A stretch of 59,726 nucleotides of DNA from Oscillospiraceae bacterium (GCA_020025275.1 JAHHSI010000011.1:1-59726), one strand, 5' to 3'; shown: positions 11,719 to 21,029, counted from the stretch's first letter. Notes: a model not told the origin generated them from the letters alone. Numbers and translations are program-made.

Positions 11719-14700
11719 ATGAGTTACGCAACATTTGACGCTATTAAAATCGGAATCGCTTCTCCGGAAATGATCCACGATTGGTCCTACGGCGAGGTCA
11801 AGAAGCCGGAGACCATCAACTACCGCACGCTGAAGCCGGAACGTGACGGTCTGTTCTGCGAGCGCATTTTCGGGCCTACCAAGGATTGGGAGTGCCACTG
11901 CGGTAAATATAAGAAGATCCGCTACAAGGGTAAGATCTGCGATCGCTGCGGCGTGGAAGTGACCCGTGCCAAGGTGCGCCGTGAGCGTATGGGCCACATT
12001 CAGCTGGCCACACCGGTGAGCCATATCTGGTACTTCAAGGGCATCCCCTCCCGGATGGGTCTGCTGCTGGATATTTCTCCCCGGATTTTGGAGAAGGTGC
12101 TGTACTTCGCCGCCTATATCGTGACCGATCCCGGCGAGACACCCCTGATCCGCAACCAGATCCTCAGCGAGAAGGAATACCGTGATATGCGGGAAAAGTA
12201 TGAGGACGATTTCGAGGCCGGCATGGGTGCTGAGGCAGTCAAGAAGCTGCTGGCGACCGTTGGCCTGAGCAACGCCGAGAGTGCCGAGAAGGTGGCTCTC
12301 ATGGAGCGCCACGAGGAACTCCTCAACAAGAAGTACGAGCTCAAGGAGCAGGGCCAGTCCCTCTCCGAGTATGACGAGGAACAGATGGAGGAGCTGGAGC
12401 GGCAGCTGGATGCGTTCCACGGCCTGGATACGCTGAGCGAGCAGCTCCACGCAGAGCTGAAGACCGTGTCCGGCCAGAAGAAGGCCCGTGTGGTCAAGCG
12501 TCTGGAGGTCGTCGACGCCTTCCGCCTGTCCCACAATAAGCCGGAGTGGATGGTCATCGACGTCCTGCCGGTGATCCCCCCTGAACTGCGCCCCATGGTG
12601 CAGCTGGACGGCGGCCGCTTTGCGACCTCTGACCTGAACGATCTCTATCGCCGGGTCATCAACCGCAATAACCGCCTCAAGCGTTTGATGGAGCTCAATG
12701 CCCCCGACATTATTGTCCGCAATGAAAAGCGGATGCTGCAGGAGGCAGTGGACGCCCTGATCGACAACGGCCGCCGTGGCCGTCCTGTCACCGGCGCCAA
12801 CAACCGGGCGCTGAAGTCCCTCAGCGATATGCTGAAGGGTAAGCAGGGTCGTTTCCGCCAGAACCTGCTGGGTAAGCGCGTGGACTACTCCGGCCGAAGC
12901 GTTATCGTGGTCGGCCCCGAGCTGAAGATCTATCAGTGCGGTGTGCCCAAGGAGATGGCCGTGGAGCTGTTCCGCCCCTTCATTATGAAGAAGCTGGTGG
13001 AAGATGGCAGCGCCAACAACATCAAGTCCGCCAAGAAGATGGTCGACAAGGGCCGCACCGAGGTGTGGGATGCACTGGATGAGATCATCAAGGATCATCC
13101 CGTCATGCTCAACCGCGCGCCTACCCTGCACCGTCTGGGTATTCAGGCCTTTGAGCCGGTACTGGTGGAGGGTCGTGCACTGAAGCTGCACCCCCTGAAC
13201 TGTACCGCCTTTAACGCCGACTTCGACGGTGACCAGATGGCCATCCACGTGCCCCTGTCCGCAGAGGCGCAGGCCGAGGCAAGACTGCTGATGCTCTCCG
13301 CCAACAACCTGCTGCGTCCTCAGGACGGCGGTCCCGTGACCGTACCTACGCAGGATATGGTGCTGGGTTCTTACTACCTGACCATCGAGCGTTTCGAGAA
13401 TGGTATGTGCCAGCTGGCCAATGACGAATTCTGGCCCGAGAACGTGGACTTTGCACTGGCCGGCAAGAGCTATGACGAGCTGACCGACGAGGAGAAGGCC
13501 AACACACCGTTGAATATCTACCGTGATACCGACGAGGCCATGATGGCATACAACGAGCACATCATCGGTATCCATCAGCCCATTCTGGTCCGTGTCAGCA
13601 AGGAGCTGAACGGCGAAATGGTGTCCCACGTGGTGCGTGCCACCCCCGGCCGGATCATTTTCAACCGGAACATCCCGCAGGATCTGGGCTTCGTCAAGCG
13701 CTTCAACGACGATGGCACCCCCAGCGAGAACTTCTTCGATTTCGAGATCACTCAGGTCTGCGGCAAGAAGCTGCTGGGTAAGATCGTTGACCGCACCATC
13801 AAGCAGTACGGTTTCACTGTGGCCGCCGAGGTGCTGGACAACATCAAGGCCACCGGCTATAAGTATTCGACCCGTGGCTCCATCACCATCTCCATTGCCG
13901 ATATGACGGTGCCCGCCAAGAAGTATGAGCTCATCGACGAGACCGAAGAGCGTGTGGTGGAGATCGAAGAGCAGTTCAATATGGGCTTCATCACCGATGA
14001 AGAGCGCTATAAGCTGGTCGTCCGTGAGTGGGAAAAGACCACACAGGACGTGACCGACGCCCTGACGGAGAACATGGACCGTTATAACCCCATCTTCATG
14101 ATGGCAGACTCCGGCGCTCGTGGTTCCATGAAGCAGATCCGTCAGCTGACCGGTATGCGTGGTCTGATGGCCAACACCGCCGGTAAGACCATCGAGATCC
14201 CCATCAAGGCCAACTTCCGTGAAGGTCTGAGCGTTCTGGAGTACTTTACCTCTTCCCGAGGCGCCCGTAAGGGTCTGGCCGATACCGCTCTGCGTACCGC
14301 CGACTCCGGTTACCTGACGCGCCGTATGGTTGACGTCTGCCAGGATGTCATCATCCGTGAGGACGACTGCGGCGCCGAGAAGGGCATTGTGGTTTCCGAG
14401 ATCAGTGAGGGCGGCCAGGTGATCGAGAAGTTCTCCGAGCGCATCCGTGGCCGTTTCCCCGTCCGTGACATCTGCAAACCCGGCACCGACGAGGTCCTCA
14501 TCAGCAAGGACCACATGATGACCGAGGAAGATGCAGATCTGCTGGAGAGCTTTGACATTCACTCCGCTGAGATCCGCACGGTTCTGACCTGCCGTGCCCA
14601 CAGCGGTATCTGCGCCAAGTGCTATGGTATGAACCTGGCCACCTCCAAGCCGGTAGGCCCCGGTGAGGCAGTCGGCATTATCGCCGCACAGTCCATCGGT

Positions 14701-15600
14701 GAGCCCGGTACTCAGCTGACCATGCGTACCTTCCATACCGGCGGCGTTGCCGGCGGCGATATTACACAGGGTCTTCCCCGAGTGGAGGAACTGTTCGAGG
14801 CCCGTAAGCCCAAGAAGATGGCCACCCTCGCCGAGATCGGCGGTAAGGTCCGCTTTGAAGAGGCGACCAAGGGCAGCCTGATGAACATCATCATCACCGC
14901 CGATGACGGCGATACCCGCACCTATGCCGTGCCTCATACCGGCCTGCTGGTACGTGACGGCGAGGTGATCGAGAAGGGTACCCAGCTGCAGGATGGTGCA
15001 CTGAACCCCCACGAAGTGCTGCGGATCCGTGGCGCCAGTGCGGTTCACAACTACCTCATTCAGGAGGTCCTGAAGGTGTACCGTCAGCAGGGCGTTGACA
15101 TCAACGATAAGCATATCGAGATCATTGTCCGCCAGATGATGCGCAAGGTGCGTATCGAAGAGGCCAACGACACCGGATTGCTGTCCGGCGCTATGGCCGA
15201 CGTTCTGGAGCTGGAGGATGAGAATGCCAAGGTGCGTGCCCGCATCGCAGCCGGTGAGCTCAATGAAAACGGCGAACCTCTGCAGGAGGCCACCTATACG
15301 CAGCTGCTGATGGGTATTACCAAGGCATCTCTGGCCACCGATTCCTTCCTGTCTGCCGCATCCTTCCAGGAGACCACTAAGGTCCTGACGGAAGCTGCCA
15401 TCAAGGGGAAGGTAGACCACCTGGTGGGCCTGAAGGAGAATGTCATCATCGGTAAGCTCATCCCCGCCGGTGCCGGTCTGAACGCCTACCGCCAGTTCGC
15501 ACAGAAGCTGGTGCCTGAGGCACAGACCGTGCAGGAGACAGTAGAGGAAGAGACTCAGGAGAGTGTGATCGAGATGTCCGAAGCTCCCGCAGAGGAGTAA
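11719..15600 (+). CDS. rpoC: DNA-directed RNA polymerase subunit beta'
   Basis: RpoC supplies the catalytic magnesium site and the second pincer of RNA polymerase. The 1293-residue sequence shows the N-terminal zinc ribbon (CHCGKYKKIRYKGKICDRCG), the active-site motif NADFDGDQMAIHVP with Asp501, Asp503 and Asp505, the bridge-helix/trigger-loop region (ADSGARGSMKQIRQLTGMRG), the second zinc site CRAHSGICAKCYG, and the GEAVGIIAAQSIGEPGTQLT clamp. An AGAGGAGGAG site precedes the ATG. It ends with an acidic Glu-rich tail. It is co-transcribed with rpoB and followed by a strong hairpin. Confidence 0.98.
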   Translation: MSYATFDAIKIGIASPEMIHDWSYGEVKKPETINYRTLKPERDGLFCERIFGPTKDWECHCGKYKKIRYKGKICDRCGVEVTRAKVRRERMGHIQLATPVSHIWYFKGIPSRMGLLLDISPRILEKVLYFAAYIVTDPGETPLIRNQILSEKEYRDMREKYEDDFEAGMGAEAVKKLLATVGLSNAESAEKVALMERHEELLNKKYELKEQGQSLSEYDEEQMEELERQLDAFHGLDTLSEQLHAELKTVSGQKKARVVKRLEVVDAFRLSHNKPEWMVIDVLPVIPPELRPMVQLDGGRFATSDLNDLYRRVINRNNRLKRLMELNAPDIIVRNEKRMLQEAVDALIDNGRRGRPVTGANNRALKSLSDMLKGKQGRFRQNLLGKRVDYSGRSVIVVGPELKIYQCGVPKEMAVELFRPFIMKKLVEDGSANNIKSAKKMVDKGRTEVWDALDEIIKDHPVMLNRAPTLHRLGIQAFEPVLVEGRALKLHPLNCTAFNADFDGDQMAIHVPLSAEAQAEARLLMLSANNLLRPQDGGPVTVPTQDMVLGSYYLTIERFENGMCQLANDEFWPENVDFALAGKSYDELTDEEKANTPLNIYRDTDEAMMAYNEHIIGIHQPILVRVSKELNGEMVSHVVRATPGRIIFNRNIPQDLGFVKRFNDDGTPSENFFDFEITQVCGKKLLGKIVDRTIKQYGFTVAAEVLDNIKATGYKYSTRGSITISIADMTVPAKKYELIDETEERVVEIEEQFNMGFITDEERYKLVVREWEKTTQDVTDALTENMDRYNPIFMMADSGARGSMKQIRQLTGMRGLMANTAGKTIEIPIKANFREGLSVLEYFTSSRGARKGLADTALRTADSGYLTRRMVDVCQDVIIREDDCGAEKGIVVSEISEGGQVIEKFSERIRGRFPVRDICKPGTDEVLISKDHMMTEEDADLLESFDIHSAEIRTVLTCRAHSGICAKCYGMNLATSKPVGPGEAVGIIAAQSIGEPGTQLTMRTFHTGGVAGGDITQGLPRVEELFEARKPKKMATLAEIGGKVRFEEATKGSLMNIIITADDGDTRTYAVPHTGLLVRDGEVIEKGTQLQDGALNPHEVLRIRGASAVHNYLIQEVLKVYRQQGVDINDKHIEIIVRQMMRKVRIEEANDTGLLSGAMADVLELEDENAKVRARIAAGELNENGEPLQEATYTQLLMGITKASLATDSFLSAASFQETTKVLTEAAIKGKVDHLVGLKENVIIGKLIPAGAGLNAYRQFAQKLVPEAQTVQETVEEETQESVIEMSEAPAEE

Positions 15601-15626
15601 GGTATCGCGCTTGCCGCCATTGAAAT

Positions 15627-15666
15627 CAAGACCGGCCTTTGCTTTGGCAAAGGCCGGTCTTTTCGC
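15627..15666 (+). terminator. Rho-independent terminator of rpoBC
   Basis: AAGACCGGCCTTTGC pairs with GCAAAGGCCGGTCTT around a short loop and is followed by a T-run. A second imperfect stem (GATGAC/GTCATC, about 15713-15743) follows without a T-run. Confidence 0.88.
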
Positions 15667-15826
15667 AGGTGGGAAGTGCTTTTCTCCACGGGAAGACAGC
15701 GTACGAGGCGGGGATGACGGCAGGTGCCTCCGCTGCGGTCATCCGCAGGGAAGCGGTATTTGAGTAAAACGCCGTTTTTTCGCAAATATATTCGGAAAAA
15801 TCCACAAATTTTTGCGGGGAATGTAC

Positions 15827-15855
15827 TTGACGCACCGAAACAGCTATGCTATAAT
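15827..15855 (+). promoter_or_regulatory. Sigma-A promoter of the str-type ribosomal operon
   Basis: TTGACG (15827-15832), a 17-bp spacer and a perfect TATAAT (15850-15855). It lies about 75 nt upstream of the L7Ae-like gene and is well placed to drive that gene, rpsL, rpsG and fusA. Confidence 0.8.
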
Positions 15856-15928
15856 TTCAAATTGCGCAGGGATTTTTTGCGCCATTTGCCATGCATAAGG
15901 CTTACCTGAAATAAAGGGGGAAAGAAAC

Positions 15929-16174
15929 TTGCCGGAGGAATTGGCTGCAGGAAAAAAAGTGGTCGGACTCAAGCAGGTTCACAAAGCGGTTATGCAAGGA
16001 CACGCCGTCAGGGTCTATGTGGCCTGTGACGCAGAAGAACGACTGGTGGGACCACTGCTGGAGGAATGTCGGCAGGCCGGGGTCCCCATTGATGAAGGCT
16101 GCACTATGCAGCAGCTGGGCCGTCAGTGCAAAATCGCAGTGGGAACCGCGGCGGTGGCATTGCTGGCCGAATGA
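15929..16174 (+). CDS. rplGB: L7Ae/L30e-family ribosomal-like protein (YbxF/RplGB type)
   Basis: This 81-residue protein has the compact alpha/beta L7Ae/L30e fold signature: VVGLKQVHKAVMQG (RNA-contacting helix), AVRVYVACDAEE, and the closing CKIAVGTAAVALL strand and helix. Family members such as B. subtilis YbxF bind kink-turn RNA; their role in Firmicutes is not fully known. The start is TTG at 15929, supported by AAAGGGGG 8 nt upstream. Its position directly before rpsL-rpsG-fusA-tuf is the classical Firmicute arrangement, which strengthens the call. A hairpin (CGGAATAAA/TTTATTCCG, 16187-16209) and a GGGAGA/TCTCCC stem lie between it and rpsL. Confidence 0.86.
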   Translation: MPEELAAGKKVVGLKQVHKAVMQGHAVRVYVACDAEERLVGPLLEECRQAGVPIDEGCTMQQLGRQCKIAVGTAAVALLAE

Positions 16175-16266
16175 TCTGGTTTTCACGGAATAAAATCCCT
16201 TTATTCCGCGAAACATATAGGGAGATTTCTCCCAGACATCTTATTCTATAGAAAGGAGTTCATTGC

Positions 16267-16683
16267 ATGCCTACTTTTAATCAGCTGGTCAAGCAGGGCA
16301 GAAAAAAGGCTACTTACAAGTCCAACTCTCCCGCTATGCAGCACGGCCTGAACACTCTGAAGAACAAGGAAACCGATCTGGCTTCTCCTCAGAAGCGCGG
16401 CGTCTGCACCGCAGTGAGAACTGCGACCCCCAAGAAGCCTAACTCCGCACTGCGTAAGATCGCCCGTGTTCGTCTGACGAACGGTTATGAGGTCACCGCT
16501 TACATCCCCGGTGTGGGCCATTCTCTGCAGGAGCACTCTGTAGTGATGATCCGCGGCGGTCGTGTAAAGGACCTTCCCGGTGTTCGTTACCACATCATCC
16601 GTGGTACTCTGGATGCCCAGGGTGTACAGGGTCGTATGCAGGGCCGTTCCAAGTACGGTGCTAAGCGCCCGAAGGCCAAGTAA
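16267..16683 (+). CDS. rpsL: 30S ribosomal protein S12
   Basis: S12 sits at the decoding centre of the 30S subunit and controls translational accuracy. The 138-residue sequence has the family landmarks: an N-terminal PTFNQLVKQGR, the CTAVRTATPKKPNSALRKIA loop where streptomycin-resistance changes occur, PGVGHSLQEHSVVMIRGGRV and a basic C-terminus. The KKPNSALRK loop is the wild-type sequence, so streptomycin sensitivity at this site is predicted. An AGAAAGGAG site lies just before the ATG. It is part of the str-type operon. Confidence 0.98.
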   Translation: MPTFNQLVKQGRKKATYKSNSPAMQHGLNTLKNKETDLASPQKRGVCTAVRTATPKKPNSALRKIARVRLTNGYEVTAYIPGVGHSLQEHSVVMIRGGRVKDLPGVRYHIIRGTLDAQGVQGRMQGRSKYGAKRPKAK

Positions 16684-16796
16684 GACCCCGCATGAAATGA
16701 GCTTTGCCAAAAGGTTATAGATATATGTTACCTCTTTGGCAGGCCGTACAACAGCCGGATGCGGCTGTTGAGTACCTATGAAATCATATTATTATG
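16684..16796 (+). promoter_or_regulatory. rpsL-rpsG spacer with two hairpins, possible S7 autoregulation site
   Basis: The roughly 110-nt spacer holds TTTGCCAAA/TTTGGCA near 16703-16741 and CAACAGCC/GGCTGTTG near 16750-16771. Neither is followed by a T-run, so they are not ordinary terminators. In several bacteria ribosomal protein S7 represses its operon by binding between rpsL and rpsG. The location fits, but the structural match was not tested. Confidence 0.35.
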
Positions 16797-16811
16797 AAGG
16801 AGGGAAGCAAA

Positions 16812-17282
16812 GTGCCCAGAAGAGGTAATGTTCCCAAAAGAGAAGTTCTGCCCGATCCCATGTACGGCTCCGTGCTGGTGACCAAGCTGGTCAACAGCAT
16901 CATGCTGGATGGTAAGAAGGGCGTAGCCCAGAAGGTCGTCTACGGTGCCTTTGATCTCATCAAGGAGAAGACCGAGAAGGAGCCTCTGGAAGTGTTCAAC
17001 CAGGCCATGGAAAACATTATGCCCAGCCTGGAAGTCAAGGCCCGCCGTGTCGGCGGTGCTACCTATCAGGTCCCCATCGAGGTGCGTCCTGCCCGTCGTC
17101 AGACCCTGGGTCTGCGTTGGCTGACGGCCTATTCTCGCACTCGCAGCGAGCGCACGATGGCGGAGCGCCTGGCCGGTGAGATCATGGATGCTGCCAACAA
17201 CACCGGCAGCGCCGTGAAGAAGCGCGAGGATACCCACAAGATGGCCGAATCCAACAAGGCATTCGCCCATTTCCGTTGGTAA
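16812..17282 (+). CDS. rpsG: 30S ribosomal protein S7
   Basis: S7 nucleates assembly of the 30S head and contacts tRNA in the E site. The frame is open from an ATG at 16794, but the proper start is GTG at 16812. It gives the canonical 156-residue protein beginning PRRGNVPKREVLPDP, and AAGGAGGG (16797-16804) lies 7 nt upstream. Family features are the GGATYQVPIEVRPARRQ hairpin, WLTAYSRTRSERTMAERLA and the C-terminal FAHFRW. It is 30 nt from fusA in the same operon. Confidence 0.97.
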   Translation: MPRRGNVPKREVLPDPMYGSVLVTKLVNSIMLDGKKGVAQKVVYGAFDLIKEKTEKEPLEVFNQAMENIMPSLEVKARRVGGATYQVPIEVRPARRQTLGLRWLTAYSRTRSERTMAERLAGEIMDAANNTGSAVKKREDTHKMAESNKAFAHFRW

Positions 17283-17312
17283 TCCCGGCGTAGTTAGAAA
17301 AAGGAGAACGTT

Positions 17313-19421
17313 ATGCCGAGAAAGGTTACTCTGGAAAACACCAGAAACATCGGTATCATGGCTCATATCGACGCCGGTAAGACCACGACCACCGAGCGTA
17401 TCCTGTACTACACTGGTGTTAACTACAAGATCGGCGAGACCCATGAGGGTACCGCCACCATGGACTGGATGGCTCAGGAGCAGGAGCGTGGTATCACCAT
17501 CACCTCTGCAGCGACGACCTGCTATTGGAAAGGTACCAAGAACCAGTTCCCCCAGACCCGTCTGAACATCATCGATACCCCGGGCCACGTGGACTTCACT
17601 GTGGAAGTGGAGCGCTCCCTGCGTGTGCTGGACGGTTCCGTAACCGTCATGTGCGCCAAGGGCGGCGTGGAGCCTCAGTCTGAGACTGTTTGGCGTCAGG
17701 CTGATAACTATCACGTGCCCCGCATGATCTACGTCAACAAGATGGATATCATGGGTGCCGATTTCTACAACGTACTGCGGATGATCCACGATCGTCTGAA
17801 GTGCAATGCCGTTCCCATCCAGCTGCCCATCGGCGCCGAGAATGACTTCAAGGGCATCATCGACCTGGTGGAGATGAAGGCTGACATCTACTATGATGAG
17901 ATGGGCAACGATATGCGCGAGGAGGAGATCCCCGCCGACATGATGGACAAAGCATTGGAGTATCGTACCAAGATGATCGACGCCTGCGCCGACATCGACG
18001 ACGAGATCATGATGCTGGCCCTGGAAGAGGAAGAGATCCCCGGTGATATGATCCGTCGTGCTCTGCGCAAGGGCACCATCGACAACGAGATCGTTCCCGT
18101 TGTGTGCGGTACTTCCTACCGCAACAAGGGCGTTCAGAAACTGCTGGATGCCATTGTTGATTTCATGCCTGCTCCCACTGATATTCCCGCCATCAAGGGT
18201 ATCAACCCCGATACCGACGAAGAGGACGAGCGTCCTGCTGACGACAACGCTCCCTTCTCCGCTCTGGCCTTCAAGATCGCAACCGATCCCTTTGTCGGCC
18301 GTCTGTCCTTTGTGCGTGTGTACTCCGGTGTCCTGACCACAGGCTCCACCGTGTTGAACTCCACCAAGAGCAGCAAGGAGCGTATCGGTCGTATCCTGCA
18401 GATGCACGCAAACCACCGTGAGGATATTGAGGCTGTGTACTCCGGCGATATCGCCGCTGTTGTCGGTCTGAAGCATTCCACCACCGGTGATACGCTGTGC
18501 GATGAGAAGCACCCCATCATCCTTGAGTCCATGGAGTTCCCTGAGCCCGTGATCCGCGTGGCTATCGAGCCCAAGACCAAGGCTGGTCAGGAGAAGATGG
18601 GTCTGGCTCTGGTCAAGCTGGCCGAAGAAGATCCTACCTTCCGTACCTGGACTGACGAGGAGACTGGTCAGACCATCATCGCCGGTATGGGTGAGCTGCA
18701 TCTGGAAATCATCGTGGACCGCCTGCTGCGTGAGTTCAAGGTGGAGGCCAATGTTGGTGCACCTCAGGTTGCTTACAAGGAGACCATCAAGAAGAGTGTC
18801 GAGCAGGATACCAAGTACGCTCGCCAGTCCGGTGGTAAGGGTCAGTACGGTCACGTCAAGATCCGCCTTGAGCCCAACGAGTCCGGTAAGGGATACGAGT
18901 TTGTCAACGCCATCGTTGGCGGTGCGATCCCCAAGGAATATATCCCCGCTGTCGATGCCGGTATTCAGGGCGCTATGCTGTCCGGTACCGTGGCAGGCTA
19001 TCCTGTCGTCGACGTGAAGGTCACCCTGTACGATGGTTCTTACCACGAGGTTGACTCCTCCGAAATGGCATTTAAGATCGCCGGTTCCATGGCCTTCAAG
19101 GAGGCAATGCGCAAGGCAGATCCCACGCTGCTGGAGCCTGTGATGAAGGTGACCGTGATCGCTCCCGACGAGTATCTGGGCAACGTCATCGGCGACCTGA
19201 ACAGCCGCCGCGGCATGATCCAGGGTCAGGAGTCCCGCCCCGGTGCTACGCAGGTGGATTCGATGGTTCCTCTGGCAAATATGTTCGGTTATGCAACCGA
19301 TCTGCGTTCCCGTACGCAGGGCCGTGGTCAGTACACCATGGAGCCCAGCCACTACGTGGAGCTGCCTAAGAGCCTGCAGGAGAAGCTGATCGCTAAGCGC
19401 ACCGGCCGCGAAAATGCGTAA
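17313..19421 (+). CDS. fusA: Elongation factor G
   Basis: EF-G is the GTPase that drives ribosomal translocation and, with RRF, ribosome recycling. The 702-residue protein has the GTP-binding motifs AHIDAGKTTTTERIL (P-loop), the switch region RGITITSAATT, DTPGHVDF and NKMD, followed by domains II to V including the domain IV loop (ARQSGGKGQYGHV). The length matches bacterial EF-G, and a single copy is seen. An AAAAGGAG site precedes the ATG. tuf follows after about 108 bp with its own promoter. Confidence 0.98.
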   Translation: MPRKVTLENTRNIGIMAHIDAGKTTTTERILYYTGVNYKIGETHEGTATMDWMAQEQERGITITSAATTCYWKGTKNQFPQTRLNIIDTPGHVDFTVEVERSLRVLDGSVTVMCAKGGVEPQSETVWRQADNYHVPRMIYVNKMDIMGADFYNVLRMIHDRLKCNAVPIQLPIGAENDFKGIIDLVEMKADIYYDEMGNDMREEEIPADMMDKALEYRTKMIDACADIDDEIMMLALEEEEIPGDMIRRALRKGTIDNEIVPVVCGTSYRNKGVQKLLDAIVDFMPAPTDIPAIKGINPDTDEEDERPADDNAPFSALAFKIATDPFVGRLSFVRVYSGVLTTGSTVLNSTKSSKERIGRILQMHANHREDIEAVYSGDIAAVVGLKHSTTGDTLCDEKHPIILESMEFPEPVIRVAIEPKTKAGQEKMGLALVKLAEEDPTFRTWTDEETGQTIIAGMGELHLEIIVDRLLREFKVEANVGAPQVAYKETIKKSVEQDTKYARQSGGKGQYGHVKIRLEPNESGKGYEFVNAIVGGAIPKEYIPAVDAGIQGAMLSGTVAGYPVVDVKVTLYDGSYHEVDSSEMAFKIAGSMAFKEAMRKADPTLLEPVMKVTVIAPDEYLGNVIGDLNSRRGMIQGQESRPGATQVDSMVPLANMFGYATDLRSRTQGRGQYTMEPSHYVELPKSLQEKLIAKRTGRENA

Positions 19422-19436
19422 GTTGTGAAATAACAA

Positions 19437-19465
19437 TTGCTTTTCACGGGAAAATACTGTAAGAT
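19437..19465 (+). promoter_or_regulatory. Candidate internal promoter for tuf
   Basis: TTGCTT (19437-19442), a 17-bp spacer and TAAGAT (19460-19465) lie in the fusA-tuf gap, about 65 nt before the tuf start. This would add transcription of the abundant EF-Tu beyond operon read-through. Match is moderate. Confidence 0.5.
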
Positions 19466-19529
19466 AGCAATGATAGACAAAGTCATTGCGAAAATGATAA
19501 ACAATGAAAGTTAAGGAGGATTTTTTCAA

Positions 19530-20735
19530 ATGGCTAAGCAGAAATTTGAGAGAAACAAGCCCCATGTTAACATTGGTACCATCGGTCACGTTGACCATGG
19601 TAAGACCACTCTGACCGCTGCAATCACCAAGTACCTGGCTATGCAGGGCGGCGCAGACTACACCGACTACTCTTCCATCGATAAGGCTCCCGAAGAGCGC
19701 GAGCGCGGTATTACCATCAATACCTCCCACGTTGAGTACGAGACCGAGAATCGTCACTATGCTCACGTTGACTGCCCCGGCCACGCCGACTATATCAAGA
19801 ACATGATCACCGGCGCTGCTCAGATGGACGGCGGTATCCTGGTTATCGCTGCTACCGACGGCCCCATGGCTCAGACTCGTGAGCACCTGCTGCTGGCTCG
19901 TCAGGTTAACGTGCCCTCCATCCTGGTGTTCCTGAACAAGTGCGATCAGGTTGACGACGAGGAGCTGCTGGAGCTGGTCGAGATGGAAGTCCGCGAGCTG
20001 CTGAGCGAGTATGGCTTCCCCGGCGACGACACCCCCATCATCAAGGGTTCCGCTCTGATGGCTCTGACCTGCGAGTCCGATGATCCCAACGCTCCCGAGT
20101 ATGCTTGCATCAAGGAGCTGATGGATGCTGTTGATACCTGGATCCCCACTCCCGACCGCAAGGAGGATATGCCCTTCCTGATGCCCGTTGAGGACGTCTT
20201 CACCATCTCCGGCCGTGGTACTGTTGCTACCGGTCGTGTGGAGCGTGGTGTTCTGAAGCTGAACGAGAAGGTCGAGATCGTTGGCCTGCAGGAAGAGAAG
20301 CGCGAGACCGTTGTTACCGGTATCGAGATGTTCCACAAGCTGCTGGATTACGCTGAAGCCGGCGACAACATCGGCGCTCTGCTGCGTGGTATCGCTAAGA
20401 CCGAGATCGAGCGTGGTCAGGTTCTGTCCAAGCCCGGCAGCATTCACCCCCACACCAAGTTCGTGGGCCAGGTGTACGTTCTGAGCAAGGACGAGGGCGG
20501 CCGTCACACCCCCTTCTTCAACAACTATCGTCCTCAGTTCTACTTCCGTACCACTGACGTTACCGGTATCATCACTCTGCCCGAGGGCGTTGAGATGTGC
20601 ATGCCCGGCGATAACGTCGACATGAACGTTGAGCTGATCACCCCCATCGCTATCGAGGAGGGTCTGCGTTTCGCTATCCGCGAGGGCGGCCGTACCGTCG
20701 GTTCCGGTGTTGTTATCCAGATCAACGCTGACTAA
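19530..20735 (+). CDS. tuf: Elongation factor Tu
   Basis: EF-Tu carries aminoacyl-tRNA to the ribosomal A site as a GTP complex. The 401-residue protein shows GHVDHGKTTLTAAI, the effector segment ERERGITINTSHVEYET, DCPGHADYIKNMITGAAQMD, NKCD and SAL. The domain II/III residues include GRGTVATGRVERG and the C-terminal GVVIQIN. An AAGGAGG site lies 10 nt before the ATG. It closes the str-type operon, ending in a hairpin with a TTCG loop. Confidence 0.98.
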   Translation: MAKQKFERNKPHVNIGTIGHVDHGKTTLTAAITKYLAMQGGADYTDYSSIDKAPEERERGITINTSHVEYETENRHYAHVDCPGHADYIKNMITGAAQMDGGILVIAATDGPMAQTREHLLLARQVNVPSILVFLNKCDQVDDEELLELVEMEVRELLSEYGFPGDDTPIIKGSALMALTCESDDPNAPEYACIKELMDAVDTWIPTPDRKEDMPFLMPVEDVFTISGRGTVATGRVERGVLKLNEKVEIVGLQEEKRETVVTGIEMFHKLLDYAEAGDNIGALLRGIAKTEIERGQVLSKPGSIHPHTKFVGQVYVLSKDEGGRHTPFFNNYRPQFYFRTTDVTGIITLPEGVEMCMPGDNVDMNVELITPIAIEEGLRFAIREGGRTVGSGVVIQINAD

Positions 20736-20749
20736 TTGAAGCGGTTTTA

Positions 20750-20783
20750 AAAGAAGCGACTCTTCGGAGTCGCTTCTTTTTTG
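20750..20783 (+). terminator. Terminator of the str-type operon with a TTCG tetraloop
   Basis: AAGAAGCGACTC pairs perfectly with GAGTCGCTTCTT around a TTCG tetraloop and is followed by TTTT. This is a very stable terminator directly behind tuf. Confidence 0.93.
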
Positions 20784-20908
20784 CTCGGCGGATCCTTTTT
20801 CACGGATTTCCACCAAGCGCTGTGGATAAAGTGTGAGGTGGCACACGGTTCGATCCGAAAAAACAAGGAAAGGGAGGAAGTTTTTCCACAGTTTGTCACA
20901 TTCTGTGG

Positions 20909-20937
20909 TTGACCGAAGTTCATTGAATTACTATAAT
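20909..20937 (+). promoter_or_regulatory. Sigma-A promoter of serA
   Basis: TTGACC (20909-20914), a 17-bp spacer and a perfect TATAAT (20932-20937). The predicted start near 20944 gives a leader of about 85 nt before serA. Confidence 0.78.
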
Positions 20938-20943
20938 AAAGGT

Positions 20944-21029
20944 GCTGTCTTGGAAGCGGCGCCAGCGCCGCACGTTCCTTGGCAAGTATTCTGACCGGTT
21001 GCGGTCAGCCAAATTTGGAGGAATCTCCC
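20944..21029 (+). promoter_or_regulatory. Structured 5' leader of serA
   Basis: The leader contains two compact inverted repeats, GCGGCGC-CA-GCGCCGC (about 20954-20970) and CTGACCG-GTTG-CGGTCAG (about 20991-21008), just ahead of the GGAGGA site at 21017-21022. Neither carries a T-run. I recognise no named riboswitch. The hairpins could modulate initiation or be a protein-binding site. Confidence 0.4.

Noticed and set aside
16794..16811. Upstream ATG as the rpsG start
   Set aside because: It would place the AAGGAGGG site inside the coding region and add six residues not found in S7; GTG at 16812 gives the canonical length.
16776..20846. A minus-strand open frame of 1356 codons across rpsG, fusA and tuf
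   Set aside because: Same effect of biased codons in highly expressed genes; no domain, no start signal, and it crosses intergenic regions and several promoters.
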